DNA of 64,000 nt, from positions 5,190,001 through 5,254,000 of the forward strand of contig NZ_JALJWV010000001.1 in NCBI RefSeq assembly GCF_024169655.1, written 5' to 3'. This DNA comes from Pseudomonas marginalis (GTDB lineage: Bacteria > Pseudomonadota > Gammaproteobacteria > Pseudomonadales > Pseudomonadaceae). The position numbers and the translations under genes were made by a program. The notes beneath the pieces are model-generated. The model saw nothing but the letters and a program-made list of their open reading frames with translations. It was not told the origin of the DNA and did not search any database. Of this stretch, positions 33,998 to 40,871 are shown piece after piece; position 1 is the first letter of the stretch, and each line of letters begins with the position of its first letter.

Positions 33998-34144
33998 AAC
34001 AAAACGCCTCTCGCCGCACGGACGAGCTTAAGAAACCAAGACATAAGACTCTTGCAAAAATGAGCGCAGCGACCTCAATCAACGACCGCAAATCCAGCGC
34101 TTGAGCTCATTACAAACAGCTTTGCAAGAGACTCACTCCACAAA

Positions 34145-34176
34145 CGAAAAAGCCCCGTCGCGAGACAGGGCTTTTC
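34145..34176 (-). terminator. Intrinsic terminator after rpmA
   Basis: The inverted repeat AAAAGCCC / GGGCTTTT with an inner GTC / GAC extension stands just after rpmA and is followed by T residues on the minus strand. obgE expression must then come from read-through or its own promoter in 33998-34140. Confidence 0.8.
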
Positions 34177-34190
34177 CAGCAACTACGTAA

Positions 34191-34466
34191 TTATGCCGCG
34201 ACGACGTCAGTCTTCGGGACAATGCTCACGTAACGGCGACCGAAGGCGCCTTTTACTTCGAACTTGATCACGCCGTCGATTTTAGCGAACAGAGTGTGAT
34301 CTTTACCCATGCCAACACCGTAACCGGCGTGGAATTGGGTGCCGCGCTGACGCACGATGATGTTGCCCGGAATGATAACCTGGCCGCCATACATCTTCAC
34401 GCCAAGGCGTTTGGCTTCTGAGTCGCGACCGTTACGGGTACTACCACCAGCTTTTTTGTGTGCCAT
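34191..34466 (-). CDS. rpmA: 50S ribosomal protein L27
   Basis: The 91-residue protein begins MAHKKAGGSTRNGRDSE, the invariant L27 N-terminus that reaches the peptidyl transferase centre, and continues with GGQVIIPGNIIVRQRGT. AGGAG lies before the start. It is co-transcribed with rplU, 34 bases upstream. Confidence 0.98.
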   Translation of the reverse strand: MAHKKAGGSTRNGRDSEAKRLGVKMYGGQVIIPGNIIVRQRGTQFHAGYGVGMGKDHTLFAKIDGVIKFEVKGAFGRRYVSIVPKTDVVAA

Positions 34467-34500
34467 GAGTCAATTCTCCTAGTGAGGAATTAGGCTGAAA

Positions 34501-34815
34501 TTAAGCCTGAATACCGGTGATTTTGATCTCGGTGTACCACTGGCGGTGGCCCATACGCTTCATGTGGTGCTTACGACGACGGAACTTGATGATGCGGACT
34601 TTATCGTGACGACCTTGGGAGATCACTTCAGCCACAACGGTAGCGCCAGGAACAACTGGAGCGCCGATGTTCACGTCATCGCCATTGGCGACCAACAGAA
34701 CGCGATCAAAAGTAACGGATTCGCCGGTAGCGATTTCCAGTTTTTCGATCTTCAGGTATTCACCTGGGGCGACCTTGTATTGCTTGCCACCAGTAACAAT
34801 TACTGCGTACGACAT
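34501..34815 (-). CDS. rplU: 50S ribosomal protein L21
   Basis: The 104-residue protein begins MSYAVIVTGGKQYKVAPGEY and contains the basic RNA-binding segment KFRRRKHHMKRMGHRQWYT. The start at 34815 follows GGAGAAAT; upstream start codons in the same frame are spurious. It is first in the rplU-rpmA-obgE-proB block and is divergent from ispB, with a clear sigma70 promoter at 34948-34976. Confidence 0.98.
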   Translation of the reverse strand: MSYAVIVTGGKQYKVAPGEYLKIEKLEIATGESVTFDRVLLVANGDDVNIGAPVVPGATVVAEVISQGRHDKVRIIKFRRRKHHMKRMGHRQWYTEIKITGIQA

Positions 34816-34947
34816 GGTATTTCTCCGATAATCCTGCTCACCCAGCGCTTTATAAGAAGAGGTATTGGCTGGCATGGCTGCATGGGATGGACGTCCCGAA
34901 TGCAATTGCGTAAGGCAGGTGCTGCCCAGGAAGTTCAGGGTGCGCGA

Positions 34948-34976
34948 TTGTACGCAAGGCGTTGACGCGTTGCAAG
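34948..34976 (-). promoter_or_regulatory. Sigma70 promoter of rplU-rpmA
   Basis: On the minus strand -35 TTGCAA and -10 TACAAT are separated by exactly 17 bases. It stands about 130 bases upstream of rplU. Confidence 0.75.
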
Positions 34977-34993
34977 AGGCTGTCTATCGCGCC

Positions 34994-35022
34994 TTGACAC
35001 TGCGGGGTCAGGGTCCTAGCAT
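34994..35022 (+). promoter_or_regulatory. Sigma70 promoter of ispB
   Basis: The -35 is a perfect TTGACA (34994-34999). The -10 is TAGCAT (35017-35022) after a 17-base spacer. The start codon is 33 bases downstream, so the leader is about 25 bases. Confidence 0.75.
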
Positions 35023-35054
35023 GCCGCGCAACCCTTCTGGAGCGACTGTCGCTG

Positions 35055-36023
35055 ATGCAACCCCAAGCTTTCTACCGCGCGGTCGCGGACGATTTTAGCG
35101 CCGTCGACGGCATCATCAAGCAGCAGCTGACGTCTAAAGTGCCGCTGGTCTCCAAAATTGGCGACTACATTACGTCGGCGGGCGGTAAGCGCCTGCGTCC
35201 TTTATTAGTGTTGCTGTGTGGCAAGGCCCTGGGCCGTGAAGGCGATGACCTGCGCCTGCTGGCCGCCACTATCGAATTCCTGCACACCGCGACCCTGCTG
35301 CATGACGACGTGGTCGACATGTCCGGCATGCGCCGTGGTCGCGAGACCGCCAACGCGATGTGGGGCAACGCCCCGAGCGTGCTGGTCGGCGACTTCCTGT
35401 ATTCGCGTTCGTTCGAAATGATGGTCGAACTGGGCTCGATGCAGGTGATGAAGATTCTTTCCCAGGCCACGCGCATCATCGCCGAAGGCGAAGTGTTGCA
35501 GTTGTCGAAGGTGCGTGACGCCAGCACCACCGAAGAAACCTACATGGAAGTGATTCGCGGCAAAACCGCGATGCTCTTCGAAGCCTCAACCCACAGCGCC
35601 GCCGCCCTGTGCCAAGCCACGGCCGAACAGGCCGAAGCCCTGCGCACCTTTGGCGACCACCTGGGCGTGGCGTTCCAACTGGTAGATGACCTGCTCGACT
35701 ACCGTGGCGACGCCGAGACCCTGGGCAAGAACGTCGGTGACGACCTGGCCGAAGGCAAGCCAACCTTGCCGCTGATCTACACCATGCGCGAAGGCACGCC
35801 GGAACAGGCGGCCCTGGTGCGCAAGGCGATCCAGAAAGGCGGGATCGAAGACCTGGAAAGCATCCGTGCGGCCGTGGAAGCCTCCGGCGCCCTGGACTAC
35901 ACCGCACAACTGGCGCGTGACTACGTGGCCCGTGCGATCAAATGCCTGGACGCCCTCCCCGCCAGCGAATACCGGGACGCCCTGGTTGAGCTGAGTGAAT
36001 TCGCGGTCGCGCGCACGCACTAG
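35055..36023 (+). CDS. ispB: Octaprenyl/polyprenyl diphosphate synthase
   Basis: This trans-prenyltransferase makes the long side chain of ubiquinone. The 322 residues show the two aspartate-rich motifs, LLHDDVVDMSGMRRGR and VDDLLDYRGD, and the GGKRLRPLL substrate motif. It is divergent from rplU with overlapping promoter regions, as in other pseudomonads. Confidence 0.96.
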   Translation: MQPQAFYRAVADDFSAVDGIIKQQLTSKVPLVSKIGDYITSAGGKRLRPLLVLLCGKALGREGDDLRLLAATIEFLHTATLLHDDVVDMSGMRRGRETANAMWGNAPSVLVGDFLYSRSFEMMVELGSMQVMKILSQATRIIAEGEVLQLSKVRDASTTEETYMEVIRGKTAMLFEASTHSAAALCQATAEQAEALRTFGDHLGVAFQLVDDLLDYRGDAETLGKNVGDDLAEGKPTLPLIYTMREGTPEQAALVRKAIQKGGIEDLESIRAAVEASGALDYTAQLARDYVARAIKCLDALPASEYRDALVELSEFAVARTH

Positions 36024-36030
36024 AAATACC

Positions 36031-36064
36031 AAATGTGGGAGGGGGCTTGCCCCCTCCCACATTT
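36031..36064. repeat. Single REP palindrome
   Basis: AAATGTGGGAGGGGGC, a TT loop and the exact inverse form a 16-bp stem just after the ispB stop codon. Confidence 0.9.
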
Positions 36065-36157
36065 AGTTTGTAGTACCAATCCAAGACCGCGCCCTGCCTC
36101 CCTACAATTCCCTATATAATGTGCGACTTTAGCCATCCTGACTTTTAAGGAGCTTTA

Positions 36158-36499
36158 GTGAGCACTTTGCCACCCTGCCCGAAATGCAATTCCGAATTCA
36201 CCTACGAAGACGGCGCCCAACTGATCTGCCCGGAATGCGCCCATGAGTGGTCCGCCACTGGCGAGGCCGAAGTGGCCGGCGATGAAACCGTGAAGAAAGA
36301 CTCTGTGGGCAACGTCCTGCAGGACGGCGACACCATCACCGTGATCAAAGACCTCAAGGTCAAGGGCACCTCCCTGGTGGTCAAGGTCGGCACCAAGGTC
36401 AAGAACATCCGCCTGTGCGACGGCGACCACGATATCGACTGCAAGATCGACGGTATCGGCCCGATGAAACTCAAGTCCGAGTTCGTCCGCAAGGTCTGA
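36158..36499 (+). CDS. PhnA family zinc-ribbon protein
   Basis: The 113-residue protein has an N-terminal zinc ribbon with CPKC and CPEC pairs, then a small beta-barrel (VGNVLQDGDTITVIKDLKVKG). This is the PhnA/YjdM family, whose cellular role is not settled despite the phosphonate name. Translation starts at a GTG (36158) preceded by AAGGAG. Confidence 0.9.
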   Translation: MSTLPPCPKCNSEFTYEDGAQLICPECAHEWSATGEAEVAGDETVKKDSVGNVLQDGDTITVIKDLKVKGTSLVVKVGTKVKNIRLCDGDHDIDCKIDGIGPMKLKSEFVRKV

Positions 36500-36616
36500 T
36501 CCTGCGGCTTCCATCCCGCGCCCGCCGCGGGATGGCGTTTCGCCCTGTCTGTTGATCGCGCGCAATACCCACACAGAAAAAACCGGAAACCGCCAATAGG
36601 CACTTGCTATTCTGCG

Positions 36617-36635
36617 AATAAGAATTATTCTCATT
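36617..36635. promoter_or_regulatory. Fur box
   Basis: AATAAGAAT, one T, and ATTCTCATT form a 9-1-9 inverted repeat with a single mismatch, the core form of Fur-binding sites. It lies 24 bases upstream of the small gene at 36659. Confidence 0.75.
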
Positions 36636-36658
36636 GAAACTTATCAAGGAGAACGACC

Positions 36659-36916
36659 ATGACTTATTTGATAGATGCCTGGCTGGACCGCCCACACCCT
36701 TACCTACGCATCCTTCATCGGGAAACCGGGGAAGTCTGTGCGGTGCTGGAGGAAGAAGCGCTGAATGAACTGCAGGACCAGGGCGACCTGGACGTGAATG
36801 GCCTGAGTTCCAGTGAACCCGGTGTACTGAAGGAAGTGGTGCGCAATCTGTTTCTGTTCTGCTATGCCCGAGCGTTGCGCCCGGTGACGGAGCTCAATGG
36901 CAAGTTTCACCCATGA
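36659..36916 (+). CDS. Small conserved protein behind a Fur box
   Basis: The 85-residue protein begins MTYLIDAWLDRPHPYLRILH and is acidic in the middle (EEEALNELQDQGDLD). It has no signal peptide. AAGGAG precedes the start. By position (after ispB, before fklB) it matches P. aeruginosa PA4570, a gene of unknown function that responds to iron. The Fur box upstream supports iron-repressed expression here too. The function is unknown. Confidence 0.8.
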   Translation: MTYLIDAWLDRPHPYLRILHRETGEVCAVLEEEALNELQDQGDLDVNGLSSSEPGVLKEVVRNLFLFCYARALRPVTELNGKFHP

Positions 36917-36931
36917 GCGACCGCGCAAAAC

Positions 36932-37035
36932 CCTGTAGGAGCGAGCTTGCTCGCGAAGAACGCACAAGCAACGCGTTCATCCAGGATGCTCGCGTCATCG
37001 TTGACGCTTGTCGCGAGCAAGCTCGTTCCTACAGG
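36932..37035. repeat. REPIN, CCTGTAGGAGCGAGC type
   Basis: CCTGTAGGAGCGAGCTTGCTCGCG and its inverse flank a 55-base spacer between the small Fur-box gene and fklB. Confidence 0.88.
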
Positions 37036-37051
37036 TAATCAAAAGCAGGTC

Positions 37052-37669
37052 TTACAGAACGTCGAGCAGCTCGACGTCAAACACCAGAACGCTGTGCGGC
37101 GGAATGCTGCCAACGCCTTGAGCGCCGTAAGCCAGTTCGCTCGGCACGTACAGGCGCCATTTGCTGCCGGCATTCATCAGTTGCAGGGCTTCGGTCCAGC
37201 CAGCGATCACGCCGCCAACCGGGAATTCTGCAGGCTGGCCGCGCTCGTAGGAGCTGTCGAACACTGTGCCGTCGATCAGGGTGCCGTGGTAGTGAGTGCG
37301 CACTTGGTCTTCACGGGTCGGCTTGGCGCCTTCACCGGCAGTCAGCACTTCGAATTGCAGGCCGGAAGCCAGAGTGGTGATGCCATCACGCTTGGCGTTT
37401 TCCGCCAGGAACGCAAGGCCCTCGCCTGCCGCGGCTTCAGCCTTGGCAGCCGCTTCGGCTTGCATGATTTCGCGGATGACCTTGAAGCTGGCAGCCATTT
37501 GTTCTTGATCAACACGGCTTGGCTTGCCGGCGAACGCGTCGGTCAGGCCAGCCAGGATCGCGTCCAGGCTTACGCCCGGTGGTGGGTTGTCGCGCAGTTG
37601 GTCGCCCAACTGACGGCCGATACCGTAGCTGACGCGGGTTTCGTCGGTGGACAGATTAACTTCGGACAT
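37052..37669 (-). CDS. fklB: FKBP-type peptidyl-prolyl isomerase
   Basis: The 205-residue protein has an N-terminal dimerisation helix domain (VSYGIGRQLGDQL) and a C-terminal FKBP domain. The latter contains VRTHYHGTLIDGTVFDSSYERGQPAEF, seen in parts, VIAGWTEALQLM, and PSELAYG. It catalyses proline cis-trans isomerisation. No signal peptide is obvious, so it is like FklB rather than the periplasmic FkpA. The start at 37669 (MSEVNLST) is the family start. Confidence 0.93.
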   Translation of the reverse strand: MSEVNLSTDETRVSYGIGRQLGDQLRDNPPPGVSLDAILAGLTDAFAGKPSRVDQEQMAASFKVIREIMQAEAAAKAEAAAGEGLAFLAENAKRDGITTLASGLQFEVLTAGEGAKPTREDQVRTHYHGTLIDGTVFDSSYERGQPAEFPVGGVIAGWTEALQLMNAGSKWRLYVPSELAYGAQGVGSIPPHSVLVFDVELLDVL

Positions 37670-37948
37670 GAAGAGGCTCCGCTGTAGAGCAGCGCTGAAA
37701 ACACTGTTTTCCCGCACCGCCCAGAACTAAAAGGGCCAGCAGACTAGCACAGAATGTGAGTACGGGATGAGCGCCAGCCACGTCATGCCTGCCTGGCGCC
37801 GGTGGTCGGTCATGCCGGGCTCCGTGTATCGCAATAACCAATTAAACGTTTCAGTTTCCCGTGCGCCCGCCGATATGGCCTAAACACCTTGGCTGGCTCA
37901 AACAACAACACCGTCCAGCAGACAAACATCATTTTTGCGGAGCACTCG

Positions 37949-39868
37949 ATGAACAGCTGGTTCGGTAACATCAGCGTCAACCTCAAACTAGGCCTGGGCT
38001 TCGGCCTGGTGCTTGTCCTCACCTCGATCCTCGCGCTGACCGGCTGGACCAGCCTGGGCAGCCTGATCGACCGCAGCAACTGGATGAGCGACATCACCCA
38101 ACTCAATGCCGCCCTGACCAAGCTGCGCATCGTGCGCCTGCAATACATGCTGGCCAACGGCGATGAGAGCGTGGCGCAGAACGTACAGACCAGCCTGGAT
38201 GCCTTCACCGCCCAGCAGCAAAAACTCCTGGACAGCTTCAAGAGCCCGGAAAACCGCAAGCTGCTCAACGACCAGAAAGCCGTCATCACGGCTTATCAGC
38301 AATCGCTGAACAAAATGCGTGAGGCCTACCGTAACGGCAATGCTGCGCGCCAGGTCATGGGTGATAAGGCCGACATCGCCAACGCCCAGATCGACGCGTT
38401 GGACAGCAGCGTGCAGCAGGTGCCCGACAGCCCCGAGCGCTTCACCCAGTACCAAGCCGTGACCCATGCCAAGCAAGAGTTCCAGTTGGCCCGCTACGAA
38501 GTGCGCGGCTACACCGGCAATGTCAACGCCGACACCGAAGCCCGCGCCGCCGCACAAATCGAAAAAGCCATCAACGGTTTGAAAGGCCTCGGCGCTGTGT
38601 TCGGCAGCAGCCAACAGGCCGCGCTCAGCGCACTGGAAAGCGCCCTCGGCGCCTACCGCAGTGCGGTGCAGAACTACAAAGCGGCTAACGCCAATATCGT
38701 CTCAGCACGCGCCGAAATGACCACCCAAGGTGCCGACATCGTCACCATCAGCGACAAGCTCTACGACATCCAGCTCGAACGTCGCGACGCCGAAAGCGCC
38801 CAGGCCCGCAGCCTGCAATTGATCAGCACCTTGCTGGCGTTGCTGGTCGGCATCATCGCGGCACTTGTCATCACCCGCCAGATCACGCGTCCGATCCAGG
38901 AAACCCTGGCCGTGGTGGAACGCATTGCCTCCGGCGACCTGAGCCACAATATCCAGGTCACCCGCCGTGATGAACTGGGCGTGCTGCAACAAGGCATCCA
39001 GCGCATGGGCACGACCCTGCGCGAGTTGATCAGCGGTATTCGCGACGGCGTGACCCAAATCGCCAGCGCCGCCGAAGAGCTGTCGGCCGTGACCGAGCAG
39101 ACCAGCGCCGGCGTGAACAGCCAGAAGATCGAGACCGATCAAGTCGCCACCGCCATGCACGAAATGACCGCCACCGTGCAGGAAGTCGCGCGCAACGCTG
39201 AGCAGGCCTCCCGGGCCGCTGCCGATGCCGATGGCCAAGCCCGCGCAGGCGACAAAGTGGTGGCCGAAGCCATCGCCCAGATCGAACGCCTGGCCGCCGA
39301 AGTGGCGCGCTCCACCGACGCCATGAGCCATCTGCAACAAGAGAGCAACAAGATCGGCAGCGTAATGGACGTGATCAAGGCCGTGGCTGAACAGACCAAC
39401 CTGCTGGCGCTCAATGCTGCGATTGAAGCAGCACGTGCCGGTGAAGCCGGACGTGGCTTTGCCGTCGTCGCCGACGAAGTGCGTGGCCTGGCCCAGCGCA
39501 CGCAGAAATCCACCGAAGAAATCGAAGGCCTGGTGGCCGGCTTGCAGAACGGCACCCAGCAGGTGGCTGCAGTGATGAACAACAGCCGCAGCCTCACCGA
39601 CAGCAGTGTCGAGCTGACGCGCAAGGCCGGCGTATCCCTGGAAAACATCACCCGCACGGTGTCGAATATCCAGTCGATGAACCAGCAGATTGCAGCGGCA
39701 GCCGAAGAGCAAAGCGCCGTGGCCGAAGAGATCAGCCGCAGCATCATCAACGTGCGTGACGTGTCGGAACAGACCGCCACCGCGAGTGACGAGACGGCCA
39801 AGTCGAGCGTGGAACTGGCACGACTGGGTAGCCAGTTGCAGCAGATGGTCAGCCACTTCCGGGTGTAA
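37949..39868 (+). CDS. Methyl-accepting chemotaxis protein (HBM-type sensor)
   Basis: This is a 639-residue chemoreceptor. The first membrane helix spans about residues 11-33, and a long all-helical periplasmic region about 35-280. The second helix (LISTLLALLVGIIAALVIT) is followed by a HAMP domain, then the signalling domain with its invariant tip NLLALNAAIEAARAGE. The size and helical nature of the sensor match the helical bimodular class of McpS, which binds organic acids such as TCA intermediates; the ligand here is not known. The start at 37949 follows GCGGAGC. It has no CheR-docking C-terminal pentapeptide. Confidence 0.92.
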   Translation: MNSWFGNISVNLKLGLGFGLVLVLTSILALTGWTSLGSLIDRSNWMSDITQLNAALTKLRIVRLQYMLANGDESVAQNVQTSLDAFTAQQQKLLDSFKSPENRKLLNDQKAVITAYQQSLNKMREAYRNGNAARQVMGDKADIANAQIDALDSSVQQVPDSPERFTQYQAVTHAKQEFQLARYEVRGYTGNVNADTEARAAAQIEKAINGLKGLGAVFGSSQQAALSALESALGAYRSAVQNYKAANANIVSARAEMTTQGADIVTISDKLYDIQLERRDAESAQARSLQLISTLLALLVGIIAALVITRQITRPIQETLAVVERIASGDLSHNIQVTRRDELGVLQQGIQRMGTTLRELISGIRDGVTQIASAAEELSAVTEQTSAGVNSQKIETDQVATAMHEMTATVQEVARNAEQASRAAADADGQARAGDKVVAEAIAQIERLAAEVARSTDAMSHLQQESNKIGSVMDVIKAVAEQTNLLALNAAIEAARAGEAGRGFAVVADEVRGLAQRTQKSTEEIEGLVAGLQNGTQQVAAVMNNSRSLTDSSVELTRKAGVSLENITRTVSNIQSMNQQIAAAAEEQSAVAEEISRSIINVRDVSEQTATASDETAKSSVELARLGSQLQQMVSHFRV

Positions 39869-39905
39869 AAACCAAAAAGCCGCCTCGGTCTGCACCGGGG
39901 CGGCT
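39866..39905 (-). terminator. Strong minus-strand intrinsic terminator
   Basis: AGCCGCCTCGG (39878-39888) and CCGGGGCGGCT (39895-39905) form an 11-bp stem with one wobble. Only the minus strand has the T-tract (TTTTTGGTTTTT). So it ends a minus-strand transcript that reads the small ORFs, not the chemoreceptor gene. Confidence 0.8.
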
Positions 39906-39919
39906 CCACTTCTCAGACC

Positions 39920-40018
39920 TTAGCGGTCATCGAAGCTGTCTCGTAGGAATGTCCATACGTGATAAACACGCAGGGCATTCACGACGAGGTTCCACGTACG
40001 TCGTGCAAACTTAGACAT
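39920..40018 (-). CDS. Very small protein, 32 residues
   Basis: A 32-codon ORF begins with ATG at 40018, preceded by a near-perfect GGAGG eight bases upstream, and ends 15 bases before a strong terminator. The product begins MSKFARRTWNLVVN and ends FLRDSFDDR. A basic N-terminus, an amphipathic or partly hydrophobic middle and an acidic end suggest a membrane-associated peptide. I do not recognise a named family. It is the last ORF of a minus-strand unit with two more small ORFs upstream. Confidence 0.6.
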   Translation of the reverse strand: MSKFARRTWNLVVNALRVYHVWTFLRDSFDDR

Positions 40019-40057
40019 ACTCGGCCCTCCATGAGTTGGGCCTTACCTCCAGCGCAC

Positions 40058-40087
40058 TTACCGGAACATGTGAGCCTTTGGATGCAC
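40058..40087 (-). CDS. Possible 9-residue leader peptide
   Basis: A GTG-started mini-ORF (MHPKAHMFR) lies behind CACAGGAGCACTGAC and ends 39 bases before the 32-residue ORF. The same leader sequence CTCACAGGA(A)GCACTGACGTG also stands before the ORF at 40374. That duplication suggests it really is a translation start region. A regulatory leader role is inference. Confidence 0.35.
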   Translation of the reverse strand: MHPKAHMFR

Positions 40088-40233
40088 GTCAGTGCTCCTG
40101 TGAGGCGGCTGGGTTTATGGTCCTCTCGCATGAATCCGGCACGGATTACTAGCCCGTGGCAATCGGTCCAAAATTTGCGCGCGAACCCAGCCAACCTACC
40201 TCACGATGAACGCAGAACGAGGGCGATACTAGC

Positions 40234-40374
40234 TCAGCCCACTACACCAAGGTGTGACAAACAACGGCCAATCCCCCTTAAAAGTTGTTGCTGTTTTTTG
40301 CGGGGTTCAAGTGAAAAACCACCCATCGTCAGGCCTTGCATAAAACCCCGAAGCAGCAGTAGTATCGCCAACAC
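40234..40374 (-). CDS. Possible 46-residue small protein
   Basis: A GTG-started ORF at 40374 stands behind CTCACAGGAAGCACTGAC, the same leader seen at 40087. The product starts MLAILLLLRGFMQGLTM, a short hydrophobic stretch, and continues with a basic, glutamine-rich region (PRKKQQQLLRG). It may be a small membrane protein or a leader peptide. No family is recognised. Confidence 0.4.
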   Translation of the reverse strand: MLAILLLLRGFMQGLTMGGFSLEPRKKQQQLLRGIGRCLSHLGVVG

Positions 40375-40427
40375 GTCAGTGCTTCCTGTGAGATCGCAAC
40401 CCCAGCCGCAAACTGGGTTTGCACAAA

Positions 40428-40452
40428 AAAACCGCCCTACTAAGGCGGTTTT
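40428..40452. terminator. Bidirectional intrinsic terminator
   Basis: AAAACCGCC and GGCGGTTTT flank a seven-base loop, with an A-run on the left and a T-run on the right. It ends the VOC-containing operon on the minus strand and isolates the small-ORF unit from it. Confidence 0.85.
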
Positions 40453-40473
40453 TTATTGCCTGCGCTTTACCCC

Positions 40474-40842
40474 TCAGCCCTCGCCCTCCTCGACAAACAC
40501 CAGCCGATTGCCAAACGGATCGCGGATGCTCATCTCCCGCGAACCCCAGGGCATTTCTTCAACGCCTGGCTTGGCAAAACGATAGTCCTTGCCCTGCAAT
40601 TGCTGCTGATAGGCGTCTACGCCCTGCGTTTGAATCCGCACCGCCGCACCCGGCGAAGCATCGCCATGGTGTTCGGACAAATGCAGCACACACTCACCCA
40701 ACGACACCTGCAGGTACAACGGAAAATTCGCCTCGAAGCGATGCTGCCAATCGACCGTGAACCCCAGAAAACCGACATAGAACTCCAACACCTTGGCCTC
40801 GTCGAAAATCCGCAGGATGGGGGTGACTTTTCCTAAGTGCAT
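40474..40842 (-). CDS. VOC/glyoxalase superfamily protein
   Basis: This 122-residue protein has the beta-alpha-beta-beta-beta fold of the vicinal oxygen chelate family, with FYVGFLGFTVDWQH at the start and REMSIRDPFGNRLVF at the end. It resembles bleomycin-resistance and glyoxalase-type proteins; no reaction is assigned. The start at 40842 is the domain start. It follows the D-aminoacylase gene by 29 bases and ends the operon. Confidence 0.88.
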   Translation of the reverse strand: MHLGKVTPILRIFDEAKVLEFYVGFLGFTVDWQHRFEANFPLYLQVSLGECVLHLSEHHGDASPGAAVRIQTQGVDAYQQQLQGKDYRFAKPGVEEMPWGSREMSIRDPFGNRLVFVEEGEG

Positions 40843-40871
40843 GGCAACCGCTCCGTGTGTAAGAGCGCCCA

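Larger units (their letters stand above)
40019..40427 (-). ncRNA. Structured leader/RNA region of the small-ORF unit
   Basis: On the minus strand this stretch of about 400 bases links the small ORFs. Complementary segments can pair across it: GCGGCTGGG (plus 40105-40113) with CCCAGCCGC (40401-40409), and GGCGATACTA (40222-40231) with TAGTATCGCC (40360-40369). A local hairpin AACCCAG / CTGGGTT also lies at 40399-40420 and would compete with the first pairing. Two direct copies of CACGTCAGTGCT(T)CCTGTGAG lie at 40085-40104 and 40372-40392. I could not find a convincing promoter. Its extent is approximate. Confidence 0.4.

Noticed and set aside
39979..40194. 71-codon minus-strand frame across the small-ORF unit
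   Set aside because: It is in a different frame from the 32-residue ORF, lacks a ribosome binding site and has an odd composition. The shorter ORF with GGAGG and the terminator is preferred.
40245..40275. Sigma54-like TTGGCC...TTTGTC on the minus strand
   Set aside because: The spacing between GG and the -12 dinucleotide is one base off, which sigma54 does not tolerate.
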